Source: Eutrophovita brisbanensis
GTDB lineage: Bacteria > Pseudomonadota > Gammaproteobacteria > Burkholderiales > Eutrophovitaceae
Reading direction: 5' to 3'
Assembly (NCBI GenBank): GCA_038147395.1
Contig: JAYQTM010000001.1
Span: 1,612,001 to 1,676,000, forward strand
Length of the DNA: 64,000 bases
Shown here: positions 8,066-17,547 of the stretch, one piece after another
Numbering within the stretch: position 1 is the stretch's first letter
Layout of the letters: the number at the start of each line of letters is the position of its first letter
Translations under genes and position numbers: made by a program
Notes under the pieces: model-generated
Told to the model about the DNA's origin: nothing
Databases searched by the model: none
The model's input: only the letters and a program-made list of their open reading frames with translations

Positions 8066-9591
8066 TTCTTGGAGCTCAATCGGCCCCTTAACTCCGTTTT
8101 CAGTACTTTCCCGTAGTTATTTTTTGGCAGCACATCAACAAAAAAATAATCCTTTGGTCTCTTAAATCGAGCCAATTTCTCAATACAGAATTGGTCAAGG
8201 TCTTGAGCAATCACGTGTTCCTTAGTCACAACAAAAGCAACAACCTCCTCTCCCCATTCCTGGCTAAATCGACCAACCACTGCCACCTCGCTCACGGCAG
8301 CGTGCGTGAGGAGCACCTCCTCAACTTCACGAGGGTAGATATTTGAACCACCACTGATAATGAGATCCTTGGAACGATCAACTAATGTCAAAAACCCATC
8401 TTGATCAAAAAAACCGATATCCCCCGTGTAAAGCCAACCATCCCGCCAAGTTTCAAGAGTTGCTGCTTCATTTTCCCAGTATCCGTTCGCGACCACAGCT
8501 CCTTTTACCAAGACCTCTCCTCGCTCCCCAGGATTCGCCGTCCGCCCAAGTTCGTTAACCACGCGAACCGACACGACACTTTGCGCGATACCAACCGATG
8601 CAAGTCGCTGTTCATATCTTGGATGATCCACTTCATTAATGACATCTTTACGTAACACGGTAATTGTCATCGGTGATTCACCCTGTCCATAGATTTGAAC
8701 GAACCGAGGGCCCATAACCTCCAGCGCCCGAGAAATGTCTTCAAGGTACATTGGCCCACCACCATAGACAATTGTCTTCAGTCCAGAAAGTTCACAAGAA
8801 TGGGATTCTTGAAAATCGACCAGCCGCTTCACCATTGTTGGCGCCAGAAACATGGTCACACCCTGCCAACGATTGATCAACGTGAAGATTTCCTCTGGAT
8901 GAAAAGCCTGAGTTTTCGGTATGACCTGATTCGCCCCCCTCATCAAATGAGGGAGATCATAAAACCCAGAGCCGTGGGATAGTGGTGCCGCATGGATGAT
9001 GGCGTCTCTTTGAGAGACATCATCTACGTCCGAAAAGTAACTCATCGCACCCACAAGCATATTCGCGTGAGTAATCTTGACTCCTTTTGGCTTCCCCGTC
9101 GTGCCACTCGTGTAGAACAGCCATGCAAGATGCGCATCATCAACATCCACGCACAGAAACTCGCCACTTACGTCATATAACCTCGAATACTCGGGCTCAC
9201 TAATGTCGATGACCGAGCAACGACCACTCGCCTTCAAACTAACAGGGGAATATTCACGATCTTTTTCAGAATTCACGAAACACACTGAAGCACCAGAATT
9301 TTCGAGCATGTAGATTACTTCTGAGGGATGTAACTTCGCGTTGATGGGAACAACACTAAGCCCGGCATACCAAGCGGCATAACGAATGACCAGATATTCG
9401 GGATGATTCGACATCACAATCGCAACCCGATCGCCGACTTGACAACCAAGCTCGGAACACATCGCGTGCGCGAGCTTCTTGACGCGATCGTCGAGTGAGC
9501 GAAACGTATATCGCGTCTCCTCTCCCAGTGACACGGCTGGAGCATCGGGCCAAAGCTTTGATGACTGAGTTAAAAACCTAGCAATATTCAT
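8062..9591 (-). CDS. Acyl-CoA synthetase (AMP-forming, ANL superfamily)
   Basis: The protein activates a carboxylic acid to acyl-AMP and then acyl-CoA. P-loop-like 'FYTSGTTGKPKG', 'YGQGESPMT' (A5 region), 'DGWLYTGDIG' (hinge) and C-terminal 'NNYGKVLKTEL' with the catalytic Lys are all present. The open frame extends to 9741, but the ATG at 9591 starting 'NIARFLTQSSKLWPD' gives the normal 509 residues. The glutamate in 'GQGES' replaces the usual 'GMTE'. The acid specificity is not predictable; long-chain and aromatic acids are both possible. Confidence 0.88.
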   Translation of the reverse strand: MNIARFLTQSSKLWPDAPAVSLGEETRYTFRSLDDRVKKLAHAMCSELGCQVGDRVAIVMSNHPEYLVIRYAAWYAGLSVVPINAKLHPSEVIYMLENSGASVCFVNSEKDREYSPVSLKASGRCSVIDISEPEYSRLYDVSGEFLCVDVDDAHLAWLFYTSGTTGKPKGVKITHANMLVGAMSYFSDVDDVSQRDAIIHAAPLSHGSGFYDLPHLMRGANQVIPKTQAFHPEEIFTLINRWQGVTMFLAPTMVKRLVDFQESHSCELSGLKTIVYGGGPMYLEDISRALEVMGPRFVQIYGQGESPMTITVLRKDVINEVDHPRYEQRLASVGIAQSVVSVRVVNELGRTANPGERGEVLVKGAVVANGYWENEAATLETWRDGWLYTGDIGFFDQDGFLTLVDRSKDLIISGGSNIYPREVEEVLLTHAAVSEVAVVGRFSQEWGEEVVAFVVTKEHVIAQDLDQFCIEKLARFKRPKDYFFVDVLPKNNYGKVLKTELRGRLSSKN

Positions 9592-9688
9592 TGATTTGTC
9601 TGTTTGGCACCATGCACAACTAATTGTCGAAACCTTATGATAGAGTCCGGGAGCTGTAAACCAACAAATTAGAAAAATCAGGGGATCT

Positions 9689-10234
9689 ATGGGAAAAATA
9701 AGGTCGTTAGCATTTCTTTTTGCTGCCGTAATGAGTAGCAATCAACTCGCACACGCGGCTGAGGCTAAACAGCTCAGCGTCAGACACACTATTCAGATTA
9801 ACGCGCCCGTTGAGAAAGTCTGGGAAGTCGTTAGCGATTTTGGTGGGTTACATAAGTGGCTTATCTTCATCAAGGACACCAAAATCACACTTGGAGAGAA
9901 TCGAAAACAAGGTGCGATCAGACTCCTCACACGTGGTAACGGGACGAAAATCGAAGAACGCCTTGTTGAGTATGATCCGTACAACATGAGTGCCTCTTAT
10001 GTGTACGTTCAGGGGGTGCCTTTATCGAGTGATTATTACTCAACAATGTCAGTCAAAGATTTGGGAAATGGATCATCCGAAGTTGAGTGGAAAGCCACCT
10101 TCAAGCGGGTACATTACTGGCTGGAAACGCCACCAGAGGGTAAAGATGACGCGAGCTTGGTTAAGATCTATAACAAGGTCTACACAGTAGGGTTAGAAGC
10201 GATGAAAACTAAAATCGAGTCTGGGGAACTCTAA
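9689..10234 (+). CDS. Secreted SRPBCC (START-like) family protein
   Basis: This 181-residue protein has a signal peptide (about 1-23, 'SNQLAHAAEA'). The mature part begins like polyketide-cyclase/PYR-type SRPBCC proteins: 'HTIQINAPVEKVWEVVSDFGGLHKW', quoted here in two parts as 'INAPVEKVWEVVSDFG' and 'LHKW'. 'VEWKATFKR' is the late beta strand and the C-terminal helix follows. Such folds bind hydrophobic ligands, and exported members resemble MxaD. The ligand is unknown. A stem-loop follows the stop codon. Confidence 0.8.
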   Translation: MGKIRSLAFLFAAVMSSNQLAHAAEAKQLSVRHTIQINAPVEKVWEVVSDFGGLHKWLIFIKDTKITLGENRKQGAIRLLTRGNGTKIEERLVEYDPYNMSASYVYVQGVPLSSDYYSTMSVKDLGNGSSEVEWKATFKRVHYWLETPPEGKDDASLVKIYNKVYTVGLEAMKTKIESGEL

Positions 10235-10248
10235 GCTCATAATGACGG

Positions 10249-10271
10249 TGCGGCGCCATACTGGCGTCGCA
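10249..10271 (+). terminator. Stem-loop after the SRPBCC gene (weak terminator)
   Basis: A ten-base stem (10249-10258 with 10262-10271, one G-U pair) with a three-base loop TAC lies just after the stop codon. It has no T tract after it, so it may be a Rho-dependent or processing element and not an intrinsic terminator. Confidence 0.4.
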
Positions 10272-10295
10272 TCAAAACGATGACGCATACCCTGA

Positions 10296-10589
10296 ATGTC
10301 CACAATCGTACAATTTGAAAGCCGCGCTGGAAACCTCATTATGTTCAAAGAGCATGCGGTCCCGATCTTAAAGGGAATGGGATTATCCGGAGAGATTCCA
10401 AGCGCTATATTGCCTGATGATATTGAGAGGGCACTTGATTTGATTCACGAGTGTGCATTTATGAAAATAGACGATCACGTCGATGATAATCAGAACAAGG
10501 TGCGCATATCGCAAAAAACAAGAGCGCTTCCGCTCATCGAATTGCTCGTGCGAGCTCGAAAACGTAAATGTGAGGTAATCTGGCGATAA
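10296..10589 (+). CDS. DUF1840 family protein
   Basis: This 97-residue cytoplasmic protein resembles DUF1840: it begins 'IVQFESRAGNLIMFKEHA', has 'LPDDIERALDLI' in the middle, and ends with the family-like 'VRISQKTRALPLIELLVRA' (shown as two adjoining motifs) and 'CEVIW'. The function of the family is unknown. It is followed after 33 bases by the flavin reductase and is probably co-transcribed with it. Confidence 0.72.
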   Translation: MSTIVQFESRAGNLIMFKEHAVPILKGMGLSGEIPSAILPDDIERALDLIHECAFMKIDDHVDDNQNKVRISQKTRALPLIELLVRARKRKCEVIWR

Positions 10590-10622
10590 CTGAAACTCAA
10601 TCCTCTCAAGGCTATCGTTCAA

Positions 10623-11252
10623 ATGGAAATCAACATTAGCGATCTTGACCTGAGCAGCAAATACAAGCTACTCACAGGACTCATTTTTCCTCGACCCATC
10701 GGTTTAGTGTCGACAATTAGCGAAAATGGCGTAAACAACTGCGCTCCTTTTTCTTGGTTCAATGCAATCTGTGAAGATCCGCCTCTTATTTACCTAAGCT
10801 TTAATACTCGGACTGATGGCAGGATAAAACACACACTAGAAAATATCCTGAGAACAAAAGAATTCATCGTCAATCTTGTTGACGAATCGATCGCGAACGG
10901 GATGCATCTTTCGAGCCATGAATACCCGATTGATGTGAGCGAATTTGATGAATGCGGGTTCACATCAGAGCCCGGGCTCACGGTAAAACACCCGAGAATC
11001 AAAGAAGCACCTGCCTCGCTTGAGTGCCGCCTATTTAAACGAGTGGCACTCGGGCCGGCTAGAGAATTCCTAATTGGTGAAGTCATCCACCTTCACGTTA
11101 GAGATAACCTGGTCGCAAAAGACACCTACCACGTATCTGAGACTGAATTTTGGCCTGTAGGAAGGCTGCATGGCACGAAATACTGTTCAACGCGAGAGCG
11201 TTTCGACCTACCGCAAAAGGAATCCGAACTTAAAACAAAAACCCGAGGGTAA
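10623..11252 (+). CDS. Flavin reductase-like (flavoredoxin/DIM6-NTAB) protein
   Basis: The 209-residue protein has the FMN-binding split-barrel signature: 'YKLLTGLIFPRPIGLVST', 'NNCAPFSWFNAICEDPPL' and 'FIVNLVDESIA'. Members bind FMN and reduce flavins or act in flavin-dependent oxygenase pairs. Most of the C-terminal part, 'FLIGEVIHLHV' and 'FWPVGRLHGTKY', is standard for the subgroup. The stop lies four bases before the preferred start of the SDR gene, so coupling is likely. Confidence 0.82.
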   Translation: MEINISDLDLSSKYKLLTGLIFPRPIGLVSTISENGVNNCAPFSWFNAICEDPPLIYLSFNTRTDGRIKHTLENILRTKEFIVNLVDESIANGMHLSSHEYPIDVSEFDECGFTSEPGLTVKHPRIKEAPASLECRLFKRVALGPAREFLIGEVIHLHVRDNLVAKDTYHVSETEFWPVGRLHGTKYCSTRERFDLPQKESELKTKTRG

Positions 11253-11256
11253 GCAC

Positions 11257-12027
11257 ATGCACTCCAATTTTTTTCGACTAGACCGACAAGTCTCGATCGT
11301 CACAGGAGCAAGTCGCGGCATAGGGAAAGCCATTGCGCTAGCACATGCACAATACGGCGCTCACGTCGTTGTCTCAAGTAGAAACTTAGATTCATGCAAA
11401 AAAGTCGTCGACGAAATCTCATCGCAAGGTGGCATAGCAGCAGCAACTGAGGCAAATATCTCGAAAAAAGATAGCCTTGAATCTCTCATCGATTTTACTC
11501 TCGATCGATTTGGTCAAATTGATCATCTGGTATGCAACGCTGCGTCTAATCCATTCTATGGACCGCTAAGCGAAATTCCTGACGATGCATTCGAAAAAAT
11601 CCTCAAAAATAATATTCTCAGTAATCATTGGTTAGCCTCCTTATCATCGCGACACATATCCAAGAGCCCAAGTGGATCGATTGTGATTGTGTCCTCAATT
11701 GCAGGCTTAAAAGGTACCCCAGGTCTAGGGGCTTACGCAGTGTCCAAAGCGGCTGATATGCAGCTTGTGAGAAATTTATCGCTTGAGCTTGGATCCCAGA
11801 ATATTAGGGTCAATGGCATCGCGCCAGGCCTCATCAAAACTGATTTCGCCAAAGCGCTTTGGGATAACGAAGAGATACGTCAACATTACGAAAGTAAAAC
11901 GCCTTTGAAACGAATTGGAAATCCAGAGGATATTGCGGGCATATCCGTATTTTTAGCGTCTAAAGCCAGCGCGTATATCACTGGACAAACACTGGTCGCA
12001 GATGGCGGCATTACGATCACGGGATAA
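11257..12027 (+). CDS. Short-chain dehydrogenase/reductase (SDR)
   Basis: This classical SDR has 'TGASRGIG' for NAD(P), 'VCNAAS', the catalytic Ser in 'IVSSIAG', and the YxxxK pair in 'YAVSK'. The open frame reaches back to 11170, inside the flavin reductase gene. The ATG at 11257 has a good ribosome site (GAGGG eight bases upstream) and gives 256 residues, the usual SDR length. It resembles dehydrogenase/reductase SDR member 4-like enzymes. The substrate is unknown. Confidence 0.86.
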   Translation: MHSNFFRLDRQVSIVTGASRGIGKAIALAHAQYGAHVVVSSRNLDSCKKVVDEISSQGGIAAATEANISKKDSLESLIDFTLDRFGQIDHLVCNAASNPFYGPLSEIPDDAFEKILKNNILSNHWLASLSSRHISKSPSGSIVIVSSIAGLKGTPGLGAYAVSKAADMQLVRNLSLELGSQNIRVNGIAPGLIKTDFAKALWDNEEIRQHYESKTPLKRIGNPEDIAGISVFLASKASAYITGQTLVADGGITITG

Positions 12028-12072
12028 CCCATAAACGAGATTACTACGAACCATTTAAGCGAGGCGATTCAG

Positions 12073-12990
12073 ATGTCAGAACTCATTTTGCACCACTACC
12101 CCCCCTCTCCTCTGTCTGAAAAAATTAGAGTGGCGCTGGGCCTTAAAGGACTATCTTGGAAATCCGTAGAAATCCCGCGGGTTCCACCAAAACCTGATGT
12201 CATGCCACTGACCGGTGGTTACAGAAGGACACCTATCATGCAAATCGGTGCTGATATATTTTGTGATAGCCAAATGATTCTGATTGAATTAGAGCGTCGA
12301 TATCCATCATCGCATGTTAGCCTCCTCAAAATAATCAATACCAATGCTTGGACAGACTCGCTCGTGACGAAACTGATTGGCGTAGCCATTGCAGAGTCGT
12401 CGGATCAATTCCCGCAGGAGTGGCTCAACGACCGAATCCAACTGTTTTTTGGTGGCGACTTTGATTTAGAAGAAGCGAAAATCAGAATCCCACACCTTTT
12501 TGCTCAAGTGCAGCTTCATTTTCAATGGGCGAACGAAGAAATTAAGAAAAATGGCGGTTTCCTCTCTGGTTCGAGCCCATCATCTTGTGACGCATCCTTC
12601 TTCTACCTACCTTGGTTCATTCGACGTAGGTGGAAACACGGAGAGGCGTTTTTATCTCGTTTTCCACTCGTGTTAGATTGGGAAAAGAGAATTGCTGAAA
12701 TAGGGCATGGTGAGTCGTCCTCACTTTCAGCACAAGATGCACTCGACGTGGCTCGCGAAAGTAAACCTGACACCAACACACACGTTGACCCAACTGACCC
12801 TCAGAATATTCAACTCGGAGATAAAGTGAGCGTGGTATTTGACGAAAATTCTGGTGAAGCACCAGTCACAGGTACCGTACGCTATCTAGATTCATATCAA
12901 ATCGGAATTGATCGCGAAGATGACCGAGTTGGGGCAGTTTGTGTACACTTTCCTAGATTAGGATATTTGATCACGAAACATGTCGGATAG
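12073..12990 (+). CDS. Glutathione S-transferase family protein with C-terminal extension
   Basis: The N-terminal thioredoxin-like domain has 'LHHYPPSPLSEKIRVALGLK' as motif, with Ser in the glutathione-activating position, 'RRTPIMQIGADIFCDSQMI' (cis-Pro and the gamma-glutamyl site) and then an all-alpha C domain. After about residue 240 comes an extra segment of about 65 residues, 'QLGDKVSVVFDENSG' to 'VGAVCVHFPRLGY', which looks like a small beta barrel not found in standard GSTs. It overlaps nothing essential and precedes the TAXI binding protein by about 55 bases. Confidence 0.8.
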   Translation: MSELILHHYPPSPLSEKIRVALGLKGLSWKSVEIPRVPPKPDVMPLTGGYRRTPIMQIGADIFCDSQMILIELERRYPSSHVSLLKIINTNAWTDSLVTKLIGVAIAESSDQFPQEWLNDRIQLFFGGDFDLEEAKIRIPHLFAQVQLHFQWANEEIKKNGGFLSGSSPSSCDASFFYLPWFIRRRWKHGEAFLSRFPLVLDWEKRIAEIGHGESSSLSAQDALDVARESKPDTNTHVDPTDPQNIQLGDKVSVVFDENSGEAPVTGTVRYLDSYQIGIDREDDRVGAVCVHFPRLGYLITKHVG

Positions 12991-13045
12991 ACATTCACAC
13001 GGGAGAGCGACTTTGTTTTTCATAACACCCCAAACTCAGTGCTTC

Positions 13046-13987
13046 ATGAAGAAAGTTCTTCTGTGTATATCGGTCTTTGCTATTTTGGGATGCTCAGGCG
13101 GTGACGGTGAGAAAAAATCATACAAGTTCACAACTGGCCCACAAGGTGGTGCTTGGTACCCTCTCGGTGGAGCGATTAAGTCGCTCGTCGAAAGCGCCAA
13201 TCCAAATCTGAGCATTCGGGTAATTCCAGGTGGTGGTGTCGGCAACGTGAAAGCACTTCATTCAGGTCAGGCATCAATTGCACTGGCTGGGAACATATCC
13301 ACAATGGATGGAATATTGGGTCGCGATCCATTCAAAGAAAAAATGCAGGGGATTTGCAATATAGCAACGCTGTACCAACAATATTTTCAAGTCATCACCC
13401 TGTCGGAATCAAACATTACTGCTGCCAACGATATCAAAGGAAAAGTCCTAGCGACGCAACCAAAAGGCACGACCGGAGAGGCCGTTACCAATCACCTACT
13501 CCTTGCCCATGGGATGGATTTTGATAGCCCATCGAGTGTCAACATCGGCTCTTACACCGACTCAGTCACGCTCATGAAAGATGGCAACGCGGATGTGTTC
13601 ACACTTGCGACAACCATTCCCTCTGGCGCTGTCATGGATCTAGCGAGCGCTCGCAATATACGTGTTATGCCTATCAGCAACGAAGGTCTGGGAGAAATGA
13701 AAAAACTCAACCCCGGATATGAAAAAGGGTTCATACCCAAAGGCACCTATCCAGGACAGGACACGGATGTACCGACTGTGATCTACCTGACTCACCTCGC
13801 CGCACGCTGCGACGTCGATGATGTCGTGGTAACCCAACTATTAGAGAGTATCAGCAACGGCAATCAAGAATTGATTTCAATCACTTCAGCGTTAAAAAAT
13901 CTCACTCTTGAGAAAATGGCCATGGATCTCGGTATCCCAATGCATCAAGCTGCAAGAAGATGGTTTGAAGAAAAAGGTGTCCTGTAG
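13046..13987 (+). CDS. TAXI-family TRAP transporter solute-binding lipoprotein
   Basis: The periplasmic receptor of a TRAP importer. 'FTTGPQGGAWYPLGGAI' is the signature start of TAXI proteins, followed by 'IRVIPGGGVGNVKALHSG'. The ATG at 13046 gives a lipoprotein signal with lipobox 'AILGC' (Cys about residue 14), so the protein is probably membrane anchored; the longer frame from 12980 overlaps the GST gene and spoils the signal. The fused permease follows after 22 bases. Known TAXI ligands include glutamate and other small carboxylates; this ligand is unknown. Confidence 0.9.
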   Translation: MKKVLLCISVFAILGCSGGDGEKKSYKFTTGPQGGAWYPLGGAIKSLVESANPNLSIRVIPGGGVGNVKALHSGQASIALAGNISTMDGILGRDPFKEKMQGICNIATLYQQYFQVITLSESNITAANDIKGKVLATQPKGTTGEAVTNHLLLAHGMDFDSPSSVNIGSYTDSVTLMKDGNADVFTLATTIPSGAVMDLASARNIRVMPISNEGLGEMKKLNPGYEKGFIPKGTYPGQDTDVPTVIYLTHLAARCDVDDVVVTQLLESISNGNQELISITSALKNLTLEKMAMDLGIPMHQAARRWFEEKGVL

Positions 13988-14009
13988 CTCGTAGATCGGG
14001 CGATCGGTC

Positions 14010-15866
14010 ATGCTCGGGATAAAAAAAATAGTGGCAATTTTTTCGTCGCTCGTGGCGTTATCCATGTCCGGATTTCACCTTTACGTCGCATGGCAAGGCC
14101 CTCCGGACGCACTCACACTCAGGTCGGCTCATTTAGCCTTTGCGCTGGTGCTGATATTTTTAACCCCTCGGGTTGTTCGATCAGGTAGCAAACAATTTTT
14201 GGATACTCTCCTCAGCGCCACTTGCATCATCTTGAGTCTTGTTGCATGTGGATACCTCGTCCTCGAACAAGATTACATCATCAGTCGGATGATCTATGTT
14301 GATCCGCTAAAGAACGTAGATTTTATTTTAGCGGCAGTAACTGTGCTTCTAGTTCTCGAAGGAACGCGACGAGCCGTGGGCTGGACACTGCCTCTAACAG
14401 CGGTCTGTTTCCTAATCTATGGTGTTACCGCGGGTGATATTGAGATCGAAAGAATGGCAGAGCAAATGTATCTCGGCACCGAGGGAATTTTAGGAATCCC
14501 ACTGTATGTCTCTGCAACCTACGTCATGCTATTTATCCTCTTTGGTGCGTTAGTTGAGCGAACTGGGACTGGGGGTCTCTTTAAGGACTTTGCAATGAGT
14601 CTAGCGGGGCACACCGCAGGCGGTCCGGCCAAAGTTTCTTGTATCACGAGTGGAATGTTCGGAACGGTATCGGGTAGCGCGGTCGCGAACGTTATGACAA
14701 CAGGGGCCTTCACGATACCGCTAATGAAACGCATTGGCTACAAGCCCGCATTTTCGGGAGCGGTAGAGGCCGTTGCGTCAACTGGCGGTCAAATTATGCC
14801 TCCAATTATGGGAGCAACGGCATTCATCATGGCCGAGTTCTTGGGTATTAGCTACCTGTCTGTCGCATTGTATGCATTACTGCCAGCAGTTCTCTATTAC
14901 GTCGCATTATTCATAAGTATCCACTTCGAAGCGAAAAAAACTGGCATGCACGGATTGCCGAGACGCGAACTTCCTAGGCTATTTGACGTACTGAAAGAAA
15001 GAGGACACCTATTCACTCCGCTCGTGGTGATCGTTGGCGCGCTACTTCTAGGCTTTAGCGCGCCGTTTGCTGCGTTATGCGGCATTGGAAGCACGATCCC
15101 CAGTGCGCTATTAAGAAAATCAACCAGGAAATATATTCAAGTTGGAAATATCATTCAGGCACTTGAGGAGGGGGCACGAAACACCGTAACAGTAGCACTG
15201 TCGTGCGCGTGTGCAGGGATTGTTATTGGGGTTATCTTTATTACTGGATTAGGGCTTGAATTCACCAACATGGTCCTATCCGCTGCAAATAATCACTTAA
15301 TCCTTGCATTGGTGCTTACGATGATCGCCGGGATCTTGCTTGGCATGGGCATGCCAACAGCTCCTGCGTACATCATGCAGACTGCACTTCTTGTGCCTGC
15401 CTTGGTGAAGTTAGGCGTGATGGTCGAAGCAGCGCACATGTTCGTATTTTATTTCGCAATCATGTCTGCGATCACACCTCCAGTTGCGCTGGCTGTTTAT
15501 GCTGCAAATGGAATATCTAGAGCTTCGTTGTGGGATTCAAGCGTCGCCGCTTTACGACTCGGGGCGACTGGTTACATCATTCCATTCATGTTCGTTTTTG
15601 GCCCATCGCTACTTCTAATTGGTGACGGCTTACAAGTAGTACAAACGAGCATCACAGCCATTATTGGCGTCGTATGTTTGGCCGCAGGTCTATCTGGTTA
15701 TCTCATTACCACGACTCGAAAAATTGAACGAGTCATTCTAATTAGCGCAGCATTCGTTCTCATCAAACCTGGAATCTCCACCGATCTAATTGGTGCTGCG
15801 CTTATCGCGATCGCTCTTTTACTCCAAATCAAGTCGAGGCAAGCGGCGAGCACCAACCACTCTTGA
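14010..15866 (+). CDS. TRAP transporter permease, fused small and large subunits (TAXI type)
   Basis: The 618-residue polytopic protein combines the DctQ-like four-helix part (about 1-120) and the DctM-like transport domain in one chain, as in TAXI-TRAP systems. 'MFGTVSGSAVANVMTTGAFT' and 'GMGMPTAPAYIMQTAL' are the conserved elements of the DctM core, and 'GGQIMPPIMGATAFI' is the paired motif. It uses sodium or proton gradients to import what the preceding lipoprotein binds. Its end overlaps by 38 bases the end of the convergent GMC gene. Confidence 0.93.
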   Translation: MLGIKKIVAIFSSLVALSMSGFHLYVAWQGPPDALTLRSAHLAFALVLIFLTPRVVRSGSKQFLDTLLSATCIILSLVACGYLVLEQDYIISRMIYVDPLKNVDFILAAVTVLLVLEGTRRAVGWTLPLTAVCFLIYGVTAGDIEIERMAEQMYLGTEGILGIPLYVSATYVMLFILFGALVERTGTGGLFKDFAMSLAGHTAGGPAKVSCITSGMFGTVSGSAVANVMTTGAFTIPLMKRIGYKPAFSGAVEAVASTGGQIMPPIMGATAFIMAEFLGISYLSVALYALLPAVLYYVALFISIHFEAKKTGMHGLPRRELPRLFDVLKERGHLFTPLVVIVGALLLGFSAPFAALCGIGSTIPSALLRKSTRKYIQVGNIIQALEEGARNTVTVALSCACAGIVIGVIFITGLGLEFTNMVLSAANNHLILALVLTMIAGILLGMGMPTAPAYIMQTALLVPALVKLGVMVEAAHMFVFYFAIMSAITPPVALAVYAANGISRASLWDSSVAALRLGATGYIIPFMFVFGPSLLLIGDGLQVVQTSITAIIGVVCLAAGLSGYLITTTRKIERVILISAAFVLIKPGISTDLIGAALIAIALLLQIKSRQAASTNHS

Positions 15867-17445
15867 TGAGGTCAGCACCCTTTTCTGCAATCATAACGGT
15901 TGCCGCATTTGTGTTTCCGGATATAACGCTCGGCATAATAGACGCATCGATAACGCGAATGCCCTCCAAACCATGAACACGAAGTTCAGAATCAACAACT
16001 GATTTACCCTCTGCCCCCATCGCACAGGTCGAAGTAGGGTGATAAACCGTCCCACCTACAGACTTCGAAAATGCAATACACTCCTCATCACTTACCAATT
16101 CATTCTCTGGGGTGTGACGCGCGGCCACATAATCTGACAGCGATGGGCTCGCGACAAATTTCTCTATCCATCGCAGACCGGAGGAAACGACTCGTTGATC
16201 CTCCACATCGGATAGAAAGTTATAGCGTATCGATGGACTCATCACCGGATCGCCAGATTGAATCTGGACGGAACCTCGAGAATTTGGTCTTAATGGTGAA
16301 ACACTAATAGTGAACGCCGGGAAACGATGGAGCCCAGAACCCATCTTATTCGTTGAAAAGTTAATAAAGTAAAACTGCAAATCTGGAGTCAGAATGTCAG
16401 GACGTGATTTCAAAAAGGCACCAGCATAGCCAGCACTGACAGTTAAAGGGCCTTTCCTGAGGAAAAAATATTCAAGGCCCGTGATCAGTTTATTCAAGGG
16501 AGTCCCCAATCGATCATTGAATGTGATCGGTCGGTTACATCGCCATTGAGTTCGCACGTAAAAGTGGTCCTGAAGCCCCTCACCGACCGCCGGAAGATCC
16601 GCCACAATTGGTATTTGGTACTTTCGCAACAAGTCACTACTGCCAACACCGGATAACTGAAGTAATTTTGGTGAGTTAATCGATCCTGCACTTAATATTA
16701 ATTCTCGACGGCAACTAAATTCCTGCTCACCTTCTTGATGACGCACCCTAATTCCAACAGCTTTTCGCTCTTTAAATAAAATTTTGGTCGCCTCGCAGCG
16801 AGTCATGACGACTAAGTTACTGCGATGACGTATTGGCTTTAGGTAGGCCACCGCTGTGCTTTGACGTCGGCCTTGGTGAGCACTGGCATCGTAGTAGCCA
16901 ACGCCCTCTTGAGATACACCATTAAAGTCATTGTTTTCAGGGATGCCAAGCTCTTTCAAACCATTGATAAAAGCATCTGCCAGAGGATGCTTTGTGGGGA
17001 GCTGTGACACACGAAGCGGTCCGCTTGATCCGTGATACTCGTTGTTACCGAGATAATGAGATTCCGATTTTTTGAAATAGGGTAAGACGTCCTCAAACCC
17101 CCAACCAGAATTCCCTAATTTCTCCCAGGAATCAAAATCCTCTCGCTGCCCTCGGATGTGAACCAAACCATTGATCGAACTCGATCCGCCAAGCACTTTG
17201 CCTCTGGGTGTAAATACGCGCCGACCATCTAAAAATTGCTCGGAGTCCGATTCGTACATCCAATTGGTACGTTCATCTGCAAATAGTTTTCCGTAACCCA
17301 TGGGTATATGAATCCAAGGGTTGCGATCCTCGGGACCGGCTTCAAGGAGTAATACGGATACGTCACGATTTTCAGTCAGCCGATTGGCAAGGACACAACC
17401 CGATGAACCCGCACCAATAATCACGTAATCAAACACAGCGCTCAT
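15829..17445 (-). CDS. GMC-family FAD oxidoreductase (choline dehydrogenase-like)
   Basis: The 538-residue flavoprotein has the Rossmann motif 'YVIIGAGSSGCVLANRL' near the start, the GMC signature 'GKVLGGSSSINGLVHIRG', and the catalytic His-Asn pair in 'YHPTSTCAMG' (about His469) and 'GNTNAATVMIAEKGAD' (about Asn513). It oxidises an alcohol. BetA-like sequence alone does not prove choline as substrate; family members act on many alcohols, and no betaine aldehyde dehydrogenase is adjacent. Confidence 0.9.
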   Translation of the reverse strand: MSAVFDYVIIGAGSSGCVLANRLTENRDVSVLLLEAGPEDRNPWIHIPMGYGKLFADERTNWMYESDSEQFLDGRRVFTPRGKVLGGSSSINGLVHIRGQREDFDSWEKLGNSGWGFEDVLPYFKKSESHYLGNNEYHGSSGPLRVSQLPTKHPLADAFINGLKELGIPENNDFNGVSQEGVGYYDASAHQGRRQSTAVAYLKPIRHRSNLVVMTRCEATKILFKERKAVGIRVRHQEGEQEFSCRRELILSAGSINSPKLLQLSGVGSSDLLRKYQIPIVADLPAVGEGLQDHFYVRTQWRCNRPITFNDRLGTPLNKLITGLEYFFLRKGPLTVSAGYAGAFLKSRPDILTPDLQFYFINFSTNKMGSGLHRFPAFTISVSPLRPNSRGSVQIQSGDPVMSPSIRYNFLSDVEDQRVVSSGLRWIEKFVASPSLSDYVAARHTPENELVSDEECIAFSKSVGGTVYHPTSTCAMGAEGKSVVDSELRVHGLEGIRVIDASIMPSVISGNTNAATVMIAEKGADLIKSGWCSPLAST

Positions 17446-17547
17446 GATTTAAACTTGGAACCTTGTAACAAGACGAAGGCCTAAAACATAAAATCTAGTG
17501 GTGTTCTAGACTACAATAAATCATGATCTCCTATTCACTAAAAATTG

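Noticed and set aside
10383..10622. Minus-strand frame of 79 codons opposite DUF1840
   Set aside because: It is antisense to the DUF1840 gene and has no recognisable features.
15829..17445. GMC enzyme as choline dehydrogenase BetA
   Set aside because: No betaine aldehyde dehydrogenase, BetI or choline transporter is adjacent, and the family is broad.
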